Shown in pieces: positions 25,201 to 33,414 of a stretch of DNA of 64,000 nt. The DNA comes from an uncultured Roseobacter sp. (lineage in GTDB: Bacteria > Pseudomonadota > Alphaproteobacteria > Rhodobacterales > Rhodobacteraceae). The stretch spans positions 586,051 to 650,050 of the forward strand of contig NZ_CANLYL010000002.1 in the NCBI RefSeq assembly GCF_947495275.1, written 5' to 3'. Made by a program: the position numbers and the translations under genes. The notes beneath the pieces were generated by a model, which was not told the DNA's origin, searched no databases, and saw only the letters and a list, made by a program, of their open reading frames with translations. Each line of letters starts with the position of its first letter. The first letter of the stretch is position 1.

Positions 25201-26505
25201 TCACAGACCAAGCCGATCCCGGAGAGCGTACCAACTCATGGCCAGCACCAGCAGAGGCGTGCGCAAAGCACCACCGCCGGGGAATGCGGGTGTGGGAATA
25301 GCGGCCATGGTGTCAAAGCCATCTGTCTCGCCGATCACGGCGCTGGCCATCAACTGACCGGCATGGGTGGCGGTGCCGACGCCGTGGCCTGAATAGCCTG
25401 ACGCGGACAGAACGTTGGGGCCAATCCGCGCCAGATAGGGAAAGCGTTTCATCGTGATGCCGAGGGTGCCACCCCAAGCATAGTCGATTTTGACGTCCTT
25501 CAGGTGCGGGAAAACGATCCCCATCGGCTTGCGGACCACCGATGCGATGTCCGACGGGAAACGATAGCCATAACTTTCACCGCCGCCAAAGAGCAAACGT
25601 TTGTCATGCGAGAGCCTGAAGTAATTGACGACAAATCGGCTGTCGGCCACGGCAACATCACGCGTCAGAACCTCGCTGGTGCGCGTGCCCAAGGGCTCCG
25701 TTGCCACGATGAAATTGTTGATGGGCATCACGCGCGCGGAGACGGAAGGTGCCAGCGAAGACAAATAGCCGTTGCAGGCAAGGATCACATGATCGGCCAC
25801 TACCCGGCCTGCGTCCGTGCGCAATGTGGCGGGTGTTCCGTGATCCAGATGATGTACGCAGGAGCGTTCAAATATCTGGACGCCCGCGGATTTTGCCGCG
25901 CGCGCAAGGCCCAAGGCATAGGCCAAAGGATGCAGATGTGCTGCACCCATATCGAGCAGGCCGCCTTTGTAATCGGGGGAGGGGCACAGCGCGTGGCACG
26001 CATCGGCGGTCAATGTCTCTATCTGGTCGTACCCGTAGTGATCCTGCAAATGGGCTGCATAGTCGTGCAGATGCGCCACATCCGCCTTGGTCGAACCGGT
26101 CCAGGCCACGCCGGGTTTCAGGTGACAGTCGATTGCATGCTCCGCGATCAGCGATTTCACAAGCGCTTTGGCATCTTCGCCGAGATCCCACAGGGCGCGC
26201 GCAGGTTCGTTTCCGACCATGGTTTCAAGCCCTTGCTGATCGACACGTTGCCCGCTGCCCAACTGCCCGCCGTTGCGCCCCGAGGCGCCGAAGCCGACAC
26301 GGTGCGCCTCCAACACCACAACACGCCGACCCGCCTGCGCCAGATGCAAAGCCGCCGAAAGCCCGGTATAGCCCGCGCCGACAACGCAGACATCTGCCGT
26401 GATCTCGCCTTTCAGGCTGTCAAAGGGCGGCAATGACGGCGTGCTGGCGGCATACCAACTGGGCGGATAGTGCCCGGATTTGTCATTGGCAAAGAGCAGG
26501 TTCAT
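25201..26505 (-). CDS. FAD-dependent amine oxidoreductase of the DadA/PuuB type
   Basis: Seen: 434 residues from ATG 26505. The N-terminal dinucleotide-binding loop reads VVGAGYTGLSAALHLAQAG, preceded by the Rossmann-type signature of the DAO superfamily; LEAHRVGFGASGRNGGQLG and the C-terminal SGYSGHGVGTATHAGQLMA are standard for PuuB-like gamma-glutamylputrescine oxidases. It would oxidise a gamma-glutamylated amine to an aldehyde with release of H2O2 or via another acceptor. It is the last gene of the amine operon, 42 bp after the glutamine-synthetase-like gene, supporting the pathway. The exact substrate is not shown. Confidence 0.88.
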   Translation of the reverse strand: MNLLFANDKSGHYPPSWYAASTPSLPPFDSLKGEITADVCVVGAGYTGLSAALHLAQAGRRVVVLEAHRVGFGASGRNGGQLGSGQRVDQQGLETMVGNEPARALWDLGEDAKALVKSLIAEHAIDCHLKPGVAWTGSTKADVAHLHDYAAHLQDHYGYDQIETLTADACHALCPSPDYKGGLLDMGAAHLHPLAYALGLARAAKSAGVQIFERSCVHHLDHGTPATLRTDAGRVVADHVILACNGYLSSLAPSVSARVMPINNFIVATEPLGTRTSEVLTRDVAVADSRFVVNYFRLSHDKRLLFGGGESYGYRFPSDIASVVRKPMGIVFPHLKDVKIDYAWGGTLGITMKRFPYLARIGPNVLSASGYSGHGVGTATHAGQLMASAVIGETDGFDTMAAIPTPAFPGGGALRTPLLVLAMSWYALRDRLGL

Positions 26506-26547
26506 TGCAAAGAGGCCTTTTGGGGTCACTTATTGCGGCGTCCGGGA

Positions 26548-27906
26548 TCACACATTCAGCAACAGATGCTCACGCTCCCAGGGCGATATGACTTGCAGGA
26601 ATTCATCATATTCCGCGCGTTTCACAATGGAATAGACGCGGGCGAATTCGGGCCCGAGCACCGCGTGCAAATCGGTTGCCTGCTCGAAAAGATCCAGAGC
26701 CGAGCCCAGAACACGCGGGATATCCCCGTCACCGTCATAAGCGTCGCCCTTAAATTCGGCGGCGGGGTTTTCACCTTTTGTCAGCCCCAGATAGCCGCAG
26801 GCCAGACTGGCCGCGATGCCGAGGTAGGGGTTGCAATCCATGCCCGCCAGCCGGTTTTCGACGCGTCGGGCCGATGGGCCGGAAAGTGGGATGCGAATGC
26901 CGGTGGTGCGATTGTCACGCCCCCATTCGAGGTTGATGGGCGCCGCATGATCTTTGACGTAGCGACGATAGCTGTTCACGTAAGGCGCAATGACGGCAAG
27001 GGCGGCGGGCATGTGGTTTTGCAGCCCGGCAATGAAATGCTGAAATGCGTCCGTTTCACCGGCATCCTCGTCGGAAAAGATGTTCGCGCCGGTCTCGGTA
27101 TCGAGCACCGAATGGTGAATGTGCATGGCACTGCCGGGCTCGTCAGCAATGGGCTTGGCCATGAAAGTGGCAAAACAGTCGTGGCGCAGGGCGGCTTCGC
27201 GGATCAGCCGTTTGAAATAAAAAACCTCGTCTGCAAGCCTGACCGGATCGCCATGGCGTAGGTTGATCTCCAACTGGCCAGCGCCGCCTTCCTGGGTGAT
27301 GCCGTCAATCTCGAACCCCTGGGCTTCGGCAAAATCATAGATGTCGTCGATCACGGGACCAAATTCATCCACCGCCGTCATCGAATAGGCCTGACGCGCC
27401 GCGGCAGGGCGTCCGGACCGGCCCATCATGGGTTTGATGTCATGCGCCGGGTCGAGGTTACGCGCGACCAAAAAGAACTCCATTTCCGGGGCCACCACAG
27501 GTTCCCACCCCTTGTCGCGATAGAGCTGGCACACACGCTTCAACACATTGCGCGGGCTGAAGGGCACAGGCACATCGGCGCGGTCGTACGCGTCATGGAT
27601 GACCTGCAATGTCCAGTCGCCGGTCCAGGGCGCAGCCGTGGCCGTGCTCATATCCGGCTTGAGGATCATGTCCTTTTCGATGAAGCCATCCTCGCCTGCG
27701 GCCTCGCCCCAATCTCCGGTGATGGTCTGGTAGAAAATACTGTCTGGCAGATGGAAATAGTCTTGCCGCGCGAATTTGGAGGCAGGCACCGCCTTGCCAC
27801 GCGCGATGCCGGGCAGATCAGAGATGATGCATTCTACTTCGTCCAGCCGCCGCCCCTCAAGATAAAGCTGTGCTGCAGCGGGCAGGTTTTGCGTCCAATC
27901 GGCCAT
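26548..27906 (-). CDS. Glutamine-synthetase-like gamma-glutamyl-amine ligase (PuuA type), copy 2
   Basis: Seen: 452 residues. The ATP-grasp-like GS fold: N-terminal beta-Grasp (about 15-110), VVAPEMEFFLVA (Glu metal ligand), GAGQLEINLRHGDP, FMAKPIADEPGSAMHIHHSV and INLEWGRDNRTTGIRIP in the active site. These match PuuA, which ligates glutamate to putrescine or related amines using ATP. It lacks the adenylylation loop of GlnA. It overlaps the amidotransferase stop by one base. Paired with a second copy four genes' width upstream, it suggests two amines or a heteromeric enzyme. Confidence 0.9.
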   Translation of the reverse strand: MADWTQNLPAAAQLYLEGRRLDEVECIISDLPGIARGKAVPASKFARQDYFHLPDSIFYQTITGDWGEAAGEDGFIEKDMILKPDMSTATAAPWTGDWTLQVIHDAYDRADVPVPFSPRNVLKRVCQLYRDKGWEPVVAPEMEFFLVARNLDPAHDIKPMMGRSGRPAAARQAYSMTAVDEFGPVIDDIYDFAEAQGFEIDGITQEGGAGQLEINLRHGDPVRLADEVFYFKRLIREAALRHDCFATFMAKPIADEPGSAMHIHHSVLDTETGANIFSDEDAGETDAFQHFIAGLQNHMPAALAVIAPYVNSYRRYVKDHAAPINLEWGRDNRTTGIRIPLSGPSARRVENRLAGMDCNPYLGIAASLACGYLGLTKGENPAAEFKGDAYDGDGDIPRVLGSALDLFEQATDLHAVLGPEFARVYSIVKRAEYDEFLQVISPWEREHLLLNV

Positions 27907-28583
27907 CAGGCCCTCTCTTTCTTGAAAAATGCCGCCATCTTTCGGGCGACCAGATCGCTATCCGTTGGGTGCGCCAAGAGGTCCGTGGCACTGGCCAGAA
28001 GGGCGTCCGGCACCAGACCTTTTCCGCGCGTCCGGATCAGCCCGTCGATAAAATCCGCGCCGTATTCCGGATGCGGCTGGATCGTCCAGATGCGATCCCC
28101 GTAGAGCAGGCCTGCATGTTGACAAAAATCGCTGCGCGCAATCGTCTGGGCGGTTGCGGGTTTTTCGACAACCTGATCCTGATGCCAGGCGTTGATGGCG
28201 ACGGATTTGCCATCCATCTCGTATTCCGTGCGCCCCACGGACCATCCACCCGAGAACTTTTCAACCCGCCCGCCCATGGCCTGCGCAATGATCTGATGGC
28301 CGAAACACACGCCGATCATCGGGCGATTGGCGTCGTAGGCTTCGCGAATGAAATCCTCCAGCGGCGGTATCCAGTCGTGATCTTCATAAGCGCCGTGTTT
28401 TGAGCCGGTAATCAGCCAGCCATCCGCATCCGTCACACTGTCCGGGAAGATGCCGTCCACAACGGGCCAGCCCTGAAAGGTGAAACCGTGGCCTTGCAGC
28501 AGACGTTCAAAATACTGGTCATAGGTACCGCCCTGCATCAGTTCATCGGGCGGATGGCCTGTTATAAGAATGCCGATTTTCAT
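27906..28583 (-). CDS. Class I glutamine amidotransferase-like hydrolase (possible gamma-glutamyl-product hydrolase)
   Basis: Seen: 225 residues with the class I triad: nucleophile Cys93 in GVCFGHQ, and His171-x-Glu173 in QPHPEYG. Opening GILITGHPPDELM and WLITGSKHGAYEDHDWIPPL is the GMP-synthase-like GATase branch. It sits between two PuuA-like ligases, so it probably removes the gamma-glutamyl group from the aldehyde-oxidation product, as PuuD does from gamma-glutamyl-GABA, though E. coli PuuD is a different-looking class I member. Product and substrate are inferred from context. It shares its start region with the next gene by a 2-base spacing. Confidence 0.8.
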   Translation of the reverse strand: MKIGILITGHPPDELMQGGTYDQYFERLLQGHGFTFQGWPVVDGIFPDSVTDADGWLITGSKHGAYEDHDWIPPLEDFIREAYDANRPMIGVCFGHQIIAQAMGGRVEKFSGGWSVGRTEYEMDGKSVAINAWHQDQVVEKPATAQTIARSDFCQHAGLLYGDRIWTIQPHPEYGADFIDGLIRTRGKGLVPDALLASATDLLAHPTDSDLVARKMAAFFKKERA

Positions 28584-28585
28584 GG

Positions 28586-29920
28586 CTACACCGTGTCCAG
28601 ATAAATGATGACCTGTTCGCTCGGGCTGAGCTCCTGCATGTAGTGCACCTCCTGCCGCTTGGTCAGCACAAGATTGCGGATCAGATCACGCGGAAAAATC
28701 CGTGCAATTTCGGGGCTGGCTTCAAACGCGTCGATGGCGGATGTCCAGTCACCGGGTATCTGCGGCAAATCCGCCGCATAGGCGTTACCGGTGATCGGTT
28801 CCGGCGGCTCCTGCGCATCCTCGATCCCGTTGATGGCCGCCCCCAGAACTGCCGCCAGCATCAGATAAGGGTTCACGTCGCCCCCGGCCACACGGTGTTC
28901 GATCCGGCGCGCGGCGGGGCTTCCCGACGGGATGCGGATCGCGGATGTGCGATTTTCATAGGCCCAGCTTACGCCGGTGGGTGCATGGCTGCCGGGCACC
29001 ATCCGGTCAAAACTGTTGGCATGCGGGGCAAAAATCAGCGCGGAACCGGGCATGGCCTTCAGACACCCTGCCACCGCATGGCGCAGCATATCCGTGCCTT
29101 CCGCGCCGCCGTTATCGAACACGTTGTTGCCTTCCGCGTCGATCACCGAAAAATGCATGTGCAGACCGGAGCCGGAATAATCCTCATAGGGTTTGGCCAT
29201 GAAACTCGCAGCAAACCCATGTTTGCGGGCCATGCCCTTGACCAGCATTTTGAAGAGCCAGGCGTCATCAGCGGCGCGCAGCGCATCATCGCAATGCATC
29301 AGGTTGATCTCGAACTGACCAAGGCCCGCTTCGGAGATCGCCGTGTCCGCTGGAATGTCCATTTCTTCGCAGGCGTCATAGAGATCGGTGAAAAACGTGT
29401 CGAATTGATCCAACGCGCGCAGCGACAGAATTTCACCGGCGACGCGGCGTTTTCCGGAACGGGGCGAGGGGGGGACCTGCAGATTGCGCCCGGAATCGTC
29501 GATCAGGAAAAACTCAAGCTCGAACGCACAAACAGGGGTCAGCCCGCGCGCCTTGTACCGCTCCAATACAGCGCGCAGGGCATGGCGCGGATCACCCTCA
29601 TAGGGGCGACCGTCTTCGTGAAACATCCAGATCGGCAACAACGCTGTGGGTGCATCAAGCCAGGGCATCGGCATAAAGCCGCGTTCCGTGGGTTTGAGCA
29701 CGCCGTCCCTGTCGCCGCTTTCAAACACCAGTGGGCTGTCGTCGATGTCTTCGCCCCAGATGTCCAGATTGAGCACCGACATGGGAAAGCGCGTCCCGTC
29801 TTCGACGGCCTTATCCGCAAATCGCGACGGGATACGCTTGCCGCGTGCCTGTCCATTCAGATCGGATGCGGCCACACGAATGGTGCGGACCTGAGGGTTC
29901 TTGCGGAGCCAGTTCTTCAT
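28586..29920 (-). CDS. Glutamine-synthetase-like gamma-glutamyl-amine ligase (PuuA type), copy 1
   Basis: Seen: 444 residues. FELEFFLIDDSGR, GLGQFEINLMHCDDAL, AKPYEDYSGSGLHMHFSV and VSWAYENRTSAIRIPSGSP are the GS active-site blocks; the paralogue downstream has the same order. As in PuuA, the adenylylation Tyr loop of housekeeping GlnA is missing. It is the first gene of the catabolic operon, and an 18-bp palindrome lies 64 bases before its start. With the ABC importer just upstream it likely handles imported amines or amino acids through gamma-glutamylation. Confidence 0.9.
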   Translation of the reverse strand: MKNWLRKNPQVRTIRVAASDLNGQARGKRIPSRFADKAVEDGTRFPMSVLNLDIWGEDIDDSPLVFESGDRDGVLKPTERGFMPMPWLDAPTALLPIWMFHEDGRPYEGDPRHALRAVLERYKARGLTPVCAFELEFFLIDDSGRNLQVPPSPRSGKRRVAGEILSLRALDQFDTFFTDLYDACEEMDIPADTAISEAGLGQFEINLMHCDDALRAADDAWLFKMLVKGMARKHGFAASFMAKPYEDYSGSGLHMHFSVIDAEGNNVFDNGGAEGTDMLRHAVAGCLKAMPGSALIFAPHANSFDRMVPGSHAPTGVSWAYENRTSAIRIPSGSPAARRIEHRVAGGDVNPYLMLAAVLGAAINGIEDAQEPPEPITGNAYAADLPQIPGDWTSAIDAFEASPEIARIFPRDLIRNLVLTKRQEVHYMQELSPSEQVIIYLDTV

Positions 29921-29983
29921 AGTTCACCAAGCAGGTGGGCTGGCAAAAAGGCGCGTGTGCCTGACCCATGGCCAGCGCCACGG

Positions 29984-30001
29984 ATAATTTGATCAAATTA
30001 T
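29984..30001. promoter_or_regulatory. 18-bp perfect palindrome between ABC permease and the amine operon
   Basis: ATAATTTGA-TCAAATTAT is perfectly self-complementary with the core TTTGATCAAA, in an otherwise GC-rich gap of 86 bp. It lies in the position of an operator for the downstream gamma-glutamyl-amine operon. The regulator is not in this window. Confidence 0.6.
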
Positions 30002-30006
30002 GGATA

Positions 30007-30813
30007 CTACCGGATCAGGTTCGGGCGCAACCTCAATTTGCGCCGCATGTTTTGCGGCAGATGGCGGTTGAGCCGTGTGTTGATCAGGCCGAAGAGGCCC
30101 ACCACCACGAGGGTCAGCAAGATGAAATAGCCCGCAAGGATCGGATAGGGCACGAAGGGGTTGAACGTCTTGTCGGCAAAATAATTCGCGTAATAGAGCG
30201 CGTCACCGCGTTGTTGCCAGGCGGGAAACCCGGAGAAAAAGACCAGTGCCGTGGCGTGAAACAGGAAAATGGCCTCGTTGGTGTAGGCAGGCCAGGCGAG
30301 CCGCAGCATGGTTGGCCAGATCACCCGTTTGAAACGCGACCAGCCGGACATGCCGTAAGCATCTGCGGCTTCGGTGTCACCTTTGGGGATCGACAAGAGC
30401 GCACCGTAGAAGATTTCAGCGGAATAGGCTGCGGTGTTCAAAAACAGAACGATCAGCGCGCCCAGCCAGGCGGCGGTGAAAGGGTCAAAAATCGGATAGA
30501 CCGATTTCAGGTTCAAAAACAGGAAGTAACCAAAGAAAAACTGGATAAAGAGCGGCGAGCCGCGGAAGATAAAGATGAACCATTGCGCGGGTTTTCGGAA
30601 AAGTGCGCGTTTTGATGCCTTGCCCATCGCAAGTGCGGTTGCGAAGAAAAAGCCCAGACACAGCGCCAGAACACCGAAGTAGATGTTCCAGATCATCCCT
30701 GATCCGATCAGGGTGAATTGCTGACACAGGGTGAAATCTTCGCGCGGGAGTAGGCGCTCACCATATCCGATGGAGCGCAGTCCATAATCCTGAATGGTTT
30801 GCCAGCAACTCAT
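30007..30813 (-). CDS. Polar amino-acid ABC transporter permease (HisM type)
   Basis: Seen: 268 residues with about five membrane helices and the permease EAA-type loop EAADAYGMSGWSRFKRVIWPTMLRLAWPAYTNE. The N-terminal 60 residues precede LALCLGFFFATALAMGKAS. It forms, with the next gene upstream, the two-subunit channel of a histidine/opine/lysine-type importer. It overlaps that gene by 4 bases. Substrate specificity is not readable from the permease, but proximity to PuuA-like genes points to an amine or basic amino acid. Confidence 0.9.
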   Translation of the reverse strand: MSCWQTIQDYGLRSIGYGERLLPREDFTLCQQFTLIGSGMIWNIYFGVLALCLGFFFATALAMGKASKRALFRKPAQWFIFIFRGSPLFIQFFFGYFLFLNLKSVYPIFDPFTAAWLGALIVLFLNTAAYSAEIFYGALLSIPKGDTEAADAYGMSGWSRFKRVIWPTMLRLAWPAYTNEAIFLFHATALVFFSGFPAWQQRGDALYYANYFADKTFNPFVPYPILAGYFILLTLVVVGLFGLINTRLNRHLPQNMRRKLRLRPNLIR

Positions 30814-31616
30814 GCAGCGGCCTTTCGCTGGGCTTCACCACCGGCGGTCGCTTGTCCTCGCGTGAGCCGTGCCATCAGTTTTTCCAGAGCCACTTCCGAG
30901 ATGCGGGTGAAGATCAGATAAAAGACGAGGAGCGCCAGAAAATACCACATGCGCCAGTCGCCATGCGGATAGTCGGTGAAGCGGGGTGTTTTGGTGCCGC
31001 CAAGCTCACGCGCCCAGTAGACGATGTCTTCGACACCCAAAAGAAATAGCAAAGGTGTGGCTTTGATCAAAACCATCCAGAGATTGGACAGCCCGGGCTG
31101 GGCATAGACCCACATCTGGGGCACCAGTACACGCCAGAAAGCCTGGCGCTGTGTCATCCCATAGGCTTCCGCCGTCTCCAGTTGCGCGCGCGGGACGGCC
31201 CGCATCGCCCCGAACAGCACGTTGGCCGCAAAAGCGCCAAAAACGATGGCAAAGGTCAGGACGGCCAGCGAAAATCCGTAGGTCTCATGCACCCATTGCG
31301 GGGCATTGCCCAGCGGCATCTTGGCTGCCTGACAAACGACGAAATCATTGCCCTGCCGGATCGGTTCGGACCAGTCCGGGCAAAGCGCTTTGTGCCGCAG
31401 ATATTCAATGGCCTGATCCAGCGCGATGACAAAAAACAAAAAGAAGGCGATGTCAGGGACACCGCGCACAATGGCAATGTAAGTTTTGCCAAACCAGCGC
31501 AGCGGTGCCACGTGAGATCGGGCAGCGGAGGCACCACCAAATCCAAAAAGCAGGGCGACGGGCGCGGTAATGGCAAGCAACAGCAGCACTGTGAAGACGG
31601 ACGTATAGATCGCCAT
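30810..31616 (-). CDS. Polar amino-acid ABC transporter permease (HisQ type)
   Basis: Seen: 268 residues with the conserved cytoplasmic loop ETAEAYGMTQRQAFWRVLVPQMWVYAQPGLSNLW and several hydrophobic segments (VFTVLLLLAITAPVALLFG, VLTFAIVFGAFAANVLFGAMR). It has an extra periplasmic region around residues 80-120 (DQAIEYLRHKALCPDWSEP) usual for this branch. It pairs with the HisM-type subunit and is 130 bp from the binding-protein gene, a gap that carries a stable hairpin. Confidence 0.9.
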   Translation of the reverse strand: MAIYTSVFTVLLLLAITAPVALLFGFGGASAARSHVAPLRWFGKTYIAIVRGVPDIAFFLFFVIALDQAIEYLRHKALCPDWSEPIRQGNDFVVCQAAKMPLGNAPQWVHETYGFSLAVLTFAIVFGAFAANVLFGAMRAVPRAQLETAEAYGMTQRQAFWRVLVPQMWVYAQPGLSNLWMVLIKATPLLFLLGVEDIVYWARELGGTKTPRFTDYPHGDWRMWYFLALLVFYLIFTRISEVALEKLMARLTRGQATAGGEAQRKAAA

Positions 31617-31715
31617 GTGCTTGCCCGTGGTCAGGTAACACGCTGTCCACCGCCAATCTGTCAGGACGCTTGGGTCTGTACAAAAACTAAAGATAATGGC
31701 CTCGTTGGGCTAACG

Positions 31716-31736
31716 GGGGCGGCAATGCGCCGCCCC
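31716..31736 (-). other. Stable intergenic hairpin between binding protein and permease genes
   Basis: GGGGCGGC-N5-GCCGCCCC forms an 8-bp all-GC stem just after the binding-protein stop on the transcript. No T run follows. Hairpins at this point in transporter operons often protect the upstream message, allowing more binding protein than permease. This role is inferred. Confidence 0.6.
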
Positions 31737-31746
31737 TACGATCACA

Positions 31747-32475
31747 TCAGAACTGTGCGAGTTCCGGCAACCATTTGCCGATCAATTCGTTTAGCGATCC
31801 ATCTTCTTTCATGGAAATGATTGCGGCGTTGAATTTCTCTTTCAGCTCCGTGTCGCTTTCACGAATACCCAAGCCGATGCCGCCGCCAATCATGACGTCT
31901 TTCTCAAGCATCATCAGATCGGCGTCCGCGTTTGCGATTTCCAGAAGGAAGGATTTATCGGCAAGCACCGCGTCCGCTTCGCCGTTCTTGACCGCTGCGA
32001 CCGTTTCTTCGGGTGTCGCGAATTCCACAAGCGTTGCCGAAGACGCTGCAATATGGCTGGCCTGAATTGTATTGGCCTGCGCCGCGATGACACCGTTGTC
32101 TACATCGGCGTCAGCAGAGGTCGCCAAATATCCGGAAGGATCCGGCAGAGTGTATTGCTCTGAGAAATCAATGACTTCGTCGCGCTCATCGGTCACGGAC
32201 ATGCCCGCGATGATCACGTCGTAGTTGCCGGAGACGAGATTGGGGATGATGCTGTCCCACTCGTTGGTGACCCACTCGCAGGTCAGTTCCGCGCGTTTGC
32301 ACAGCTCGTCGCCCAATTCACGCTCAAAGCCGTCAACCTCGCCGGCATCGTTGATGAAGTTATAGGGAGGGTAGGCGCCCTCCGTGCCCATGCGGATCGT
32401 TTTGGCGTGACCGTCGGCCATCGCCATACCAGCCGTCAGCGCAAAGGCCGCTGTGGTCAGGATAATGGATTTCAT
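31747..32475 (-). CDS. Polar amino-acid ABC transporter substrate-binding protein
   Basis: Seen: 242 residues from ATG 32475 (GGGAG at proper spacing). Signal peptide MKSIILTTAAFALTAGMAMA, then the SBP_bac_3 fold: IRMGTEGAYPPYNFINDAGE, GFERELGDELCKRAELTCEW, IAGMSVTDERDEVIDFSEQY. The ligand carboxylate-binding Arg is in the DERDE block region, as in lysine/arginine/ornithine-type proteins. It delivers substrate to the permease pair downstream. The ATPase gene is 35 bp upstream. The operon is ATPase, binding protein, two permeases, then the amine enzymes. Confidence 0.93.
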   Translation of the reverse strand: MKSIILTTAAFALTAGMAMADGHAKTIRMGTEGAYPPYNFINDAGEVDGFERELGDELCKRAELTCEWVTNEWDSIIPNLVSGNYDVIIAGMSVTDERDEVIDFSEQYTLPDPSGYLATSADADVDNGVIAAQANTIQASHIAASSATLVEFATPEETVAAVKNGEADAVLADKSFLLEIANADADLMMLEKDVMIGGGIGLGIRESDTELKEKFNAAIISMKEDGSLNELIGKWLPELAQF

Positions 32476-32510
32476 TTTTGATACTCCCATTTGGTTTTTG
32501 ATTTTTGGGT

Positions 32511-33287
32511 TTACGCTGCATGGGTTGCCGAGAGGAACCCCCGCAATCGTTCTGATTTGGGCGCGCCGAAAAGCGTCTCGGGTGAGCCCTGTTCTTCGAT
32601 CAGGCCTTGATGCAGAAAGACCACGTGGTCGGACACATCAGCGGCCAGCTTCATATCGTGCGTCACGATGATCATGGTGCGACCCTCACTCGCCAGGTCT
32701 TTGATGACCTTGATAACTTCCTGCTCCAGTTCCGGGTCCAGCGCCGAGGTGGGCTCGTCGAACAAAAGCGCCTCGGGTTCCATGCACAGACCGCGGGCGA
32801 TGGCGGCACGTTGTTGTTGTCCGCCGGACAATTGGGCGGGGTAAACGTCACATTTGTCGCCGATACCAACTTTATCCAGATAGCCACGCGCAGCTTTCTC
32901 GACATCCGCGCGGTCACGTTTCAGAACGGTGAGGGGGGCTTCCATCACGTTTTGCAGAATGGACATATGCGCCCAAAGATTGAATTGCTGAAAGACCATC
33001 GAGAGGTTGGTCCTGATGCGCAGGACCTGCTCCGCGTCGGCTGGCCGCCGGTTATGACCGTCGCCGTGCCAAGCAACCGGTTCCCCTTTGAAAAGGATTT
33101 CGCCCTGTTGGCTATCCTCAAGGAGATTGCAACACCGCAGCAATGTGGATTTACCGGAGCCTGAAGATCCGATAAGCGAAATCACGTGGCCTTTTGGCGC
33201 GGTAACGCTGACACCCTTTAGCACTTCCAACTGGCCGTAAGCCTTGTGCAGGTTTTTGATCTCGATAACCGGTGGTTGAGTGCTCAA
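32511..33287 (-). CDS. Polar amino-acid ABC transporter ATP-binding protein
   Basis: Seen: 258 residues. Walker A GSSGSGKST, Q-loop VFQQFNLW, ABC signature LSGGQQQR, Walker B ALLFDEP and switch His in IIVTHDM are all intact. LSGGQQQRAAIARGL and EEQGSPETLFGAPKSERLRGFL are typical of HisP/GlnQ-like ATPases. It powers the importer encoded directly downstream. As the first gene it defines the operon promoter in the 127-bp gap at 33288-33414, where a 7-11-7 inverted repeat lies. Confidence 0.95.
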   Translation of the reverse strand: MSTQPPVIEIKNLHKAYGQLEVLKGVSVTAPKGHVISLIGSSGSGKSTLLRCCNLLEDSQQGEILFKGEPVAWHGDGHNRRPADAEQVLRIRTNLSMVFQQFNLWAHMSILQNVMEAPLTVLKRDRADVEKAARGYLDKVGIGDKCDVYPAQLSGGQQQRAAIARGLCMEPEALLFDEPTSALDPELEQEVIKVIKDLASEGRTMIIVTHDMKLAADVSDHVVFLHQGLIEEQGSPETLFGAPKSERLRGFLSATHAA

Positions 33288-33339
33288 GGCGCGTATCTCT
33301 TTGTTGATTCAAGGCGGTATAAGGGGTCAATTTTGTACG

Positions 33340-33364
33340 TTTTGCAACGCGGAATGCTGCAAAA
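33340..33364. promoter_or_regulatory. Inverted repeat TTTTGCA-N11-TGCAAAA upstream of the ABC operon
   Basis: A perfect 7-bp dyad with an 11-bp spacer, 53 bases before the ATPase start. Size and spacing fit a dimeric activator or repressor. Not similar to the 18-bp palindrome at 29984, so the two operons may answer to different regulators. Confidence 0.4.
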
Positions 33365-33414
33365 GACCAATTCCTTTCGGAAAGAGCGCGGAATCTGACG
33401 CCCTCGGGTTGAAT

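Noticed and set aside
25504..26436. A 310-codon open frame on the plus strand
   Set aside because: Antisense to the FAD oxidoreductase with its clear nucleotide-binding loop; a GC-rich shadow.
28643..29992. A 449-codon open frame on the plus strand
   Set aside because: It lies antisense to the PuuA-like ligase, is rich in Arg, Gly and His in the way GC-rich shadows are, and shows no domain. The minus-strand gene has intact active-site motifs.
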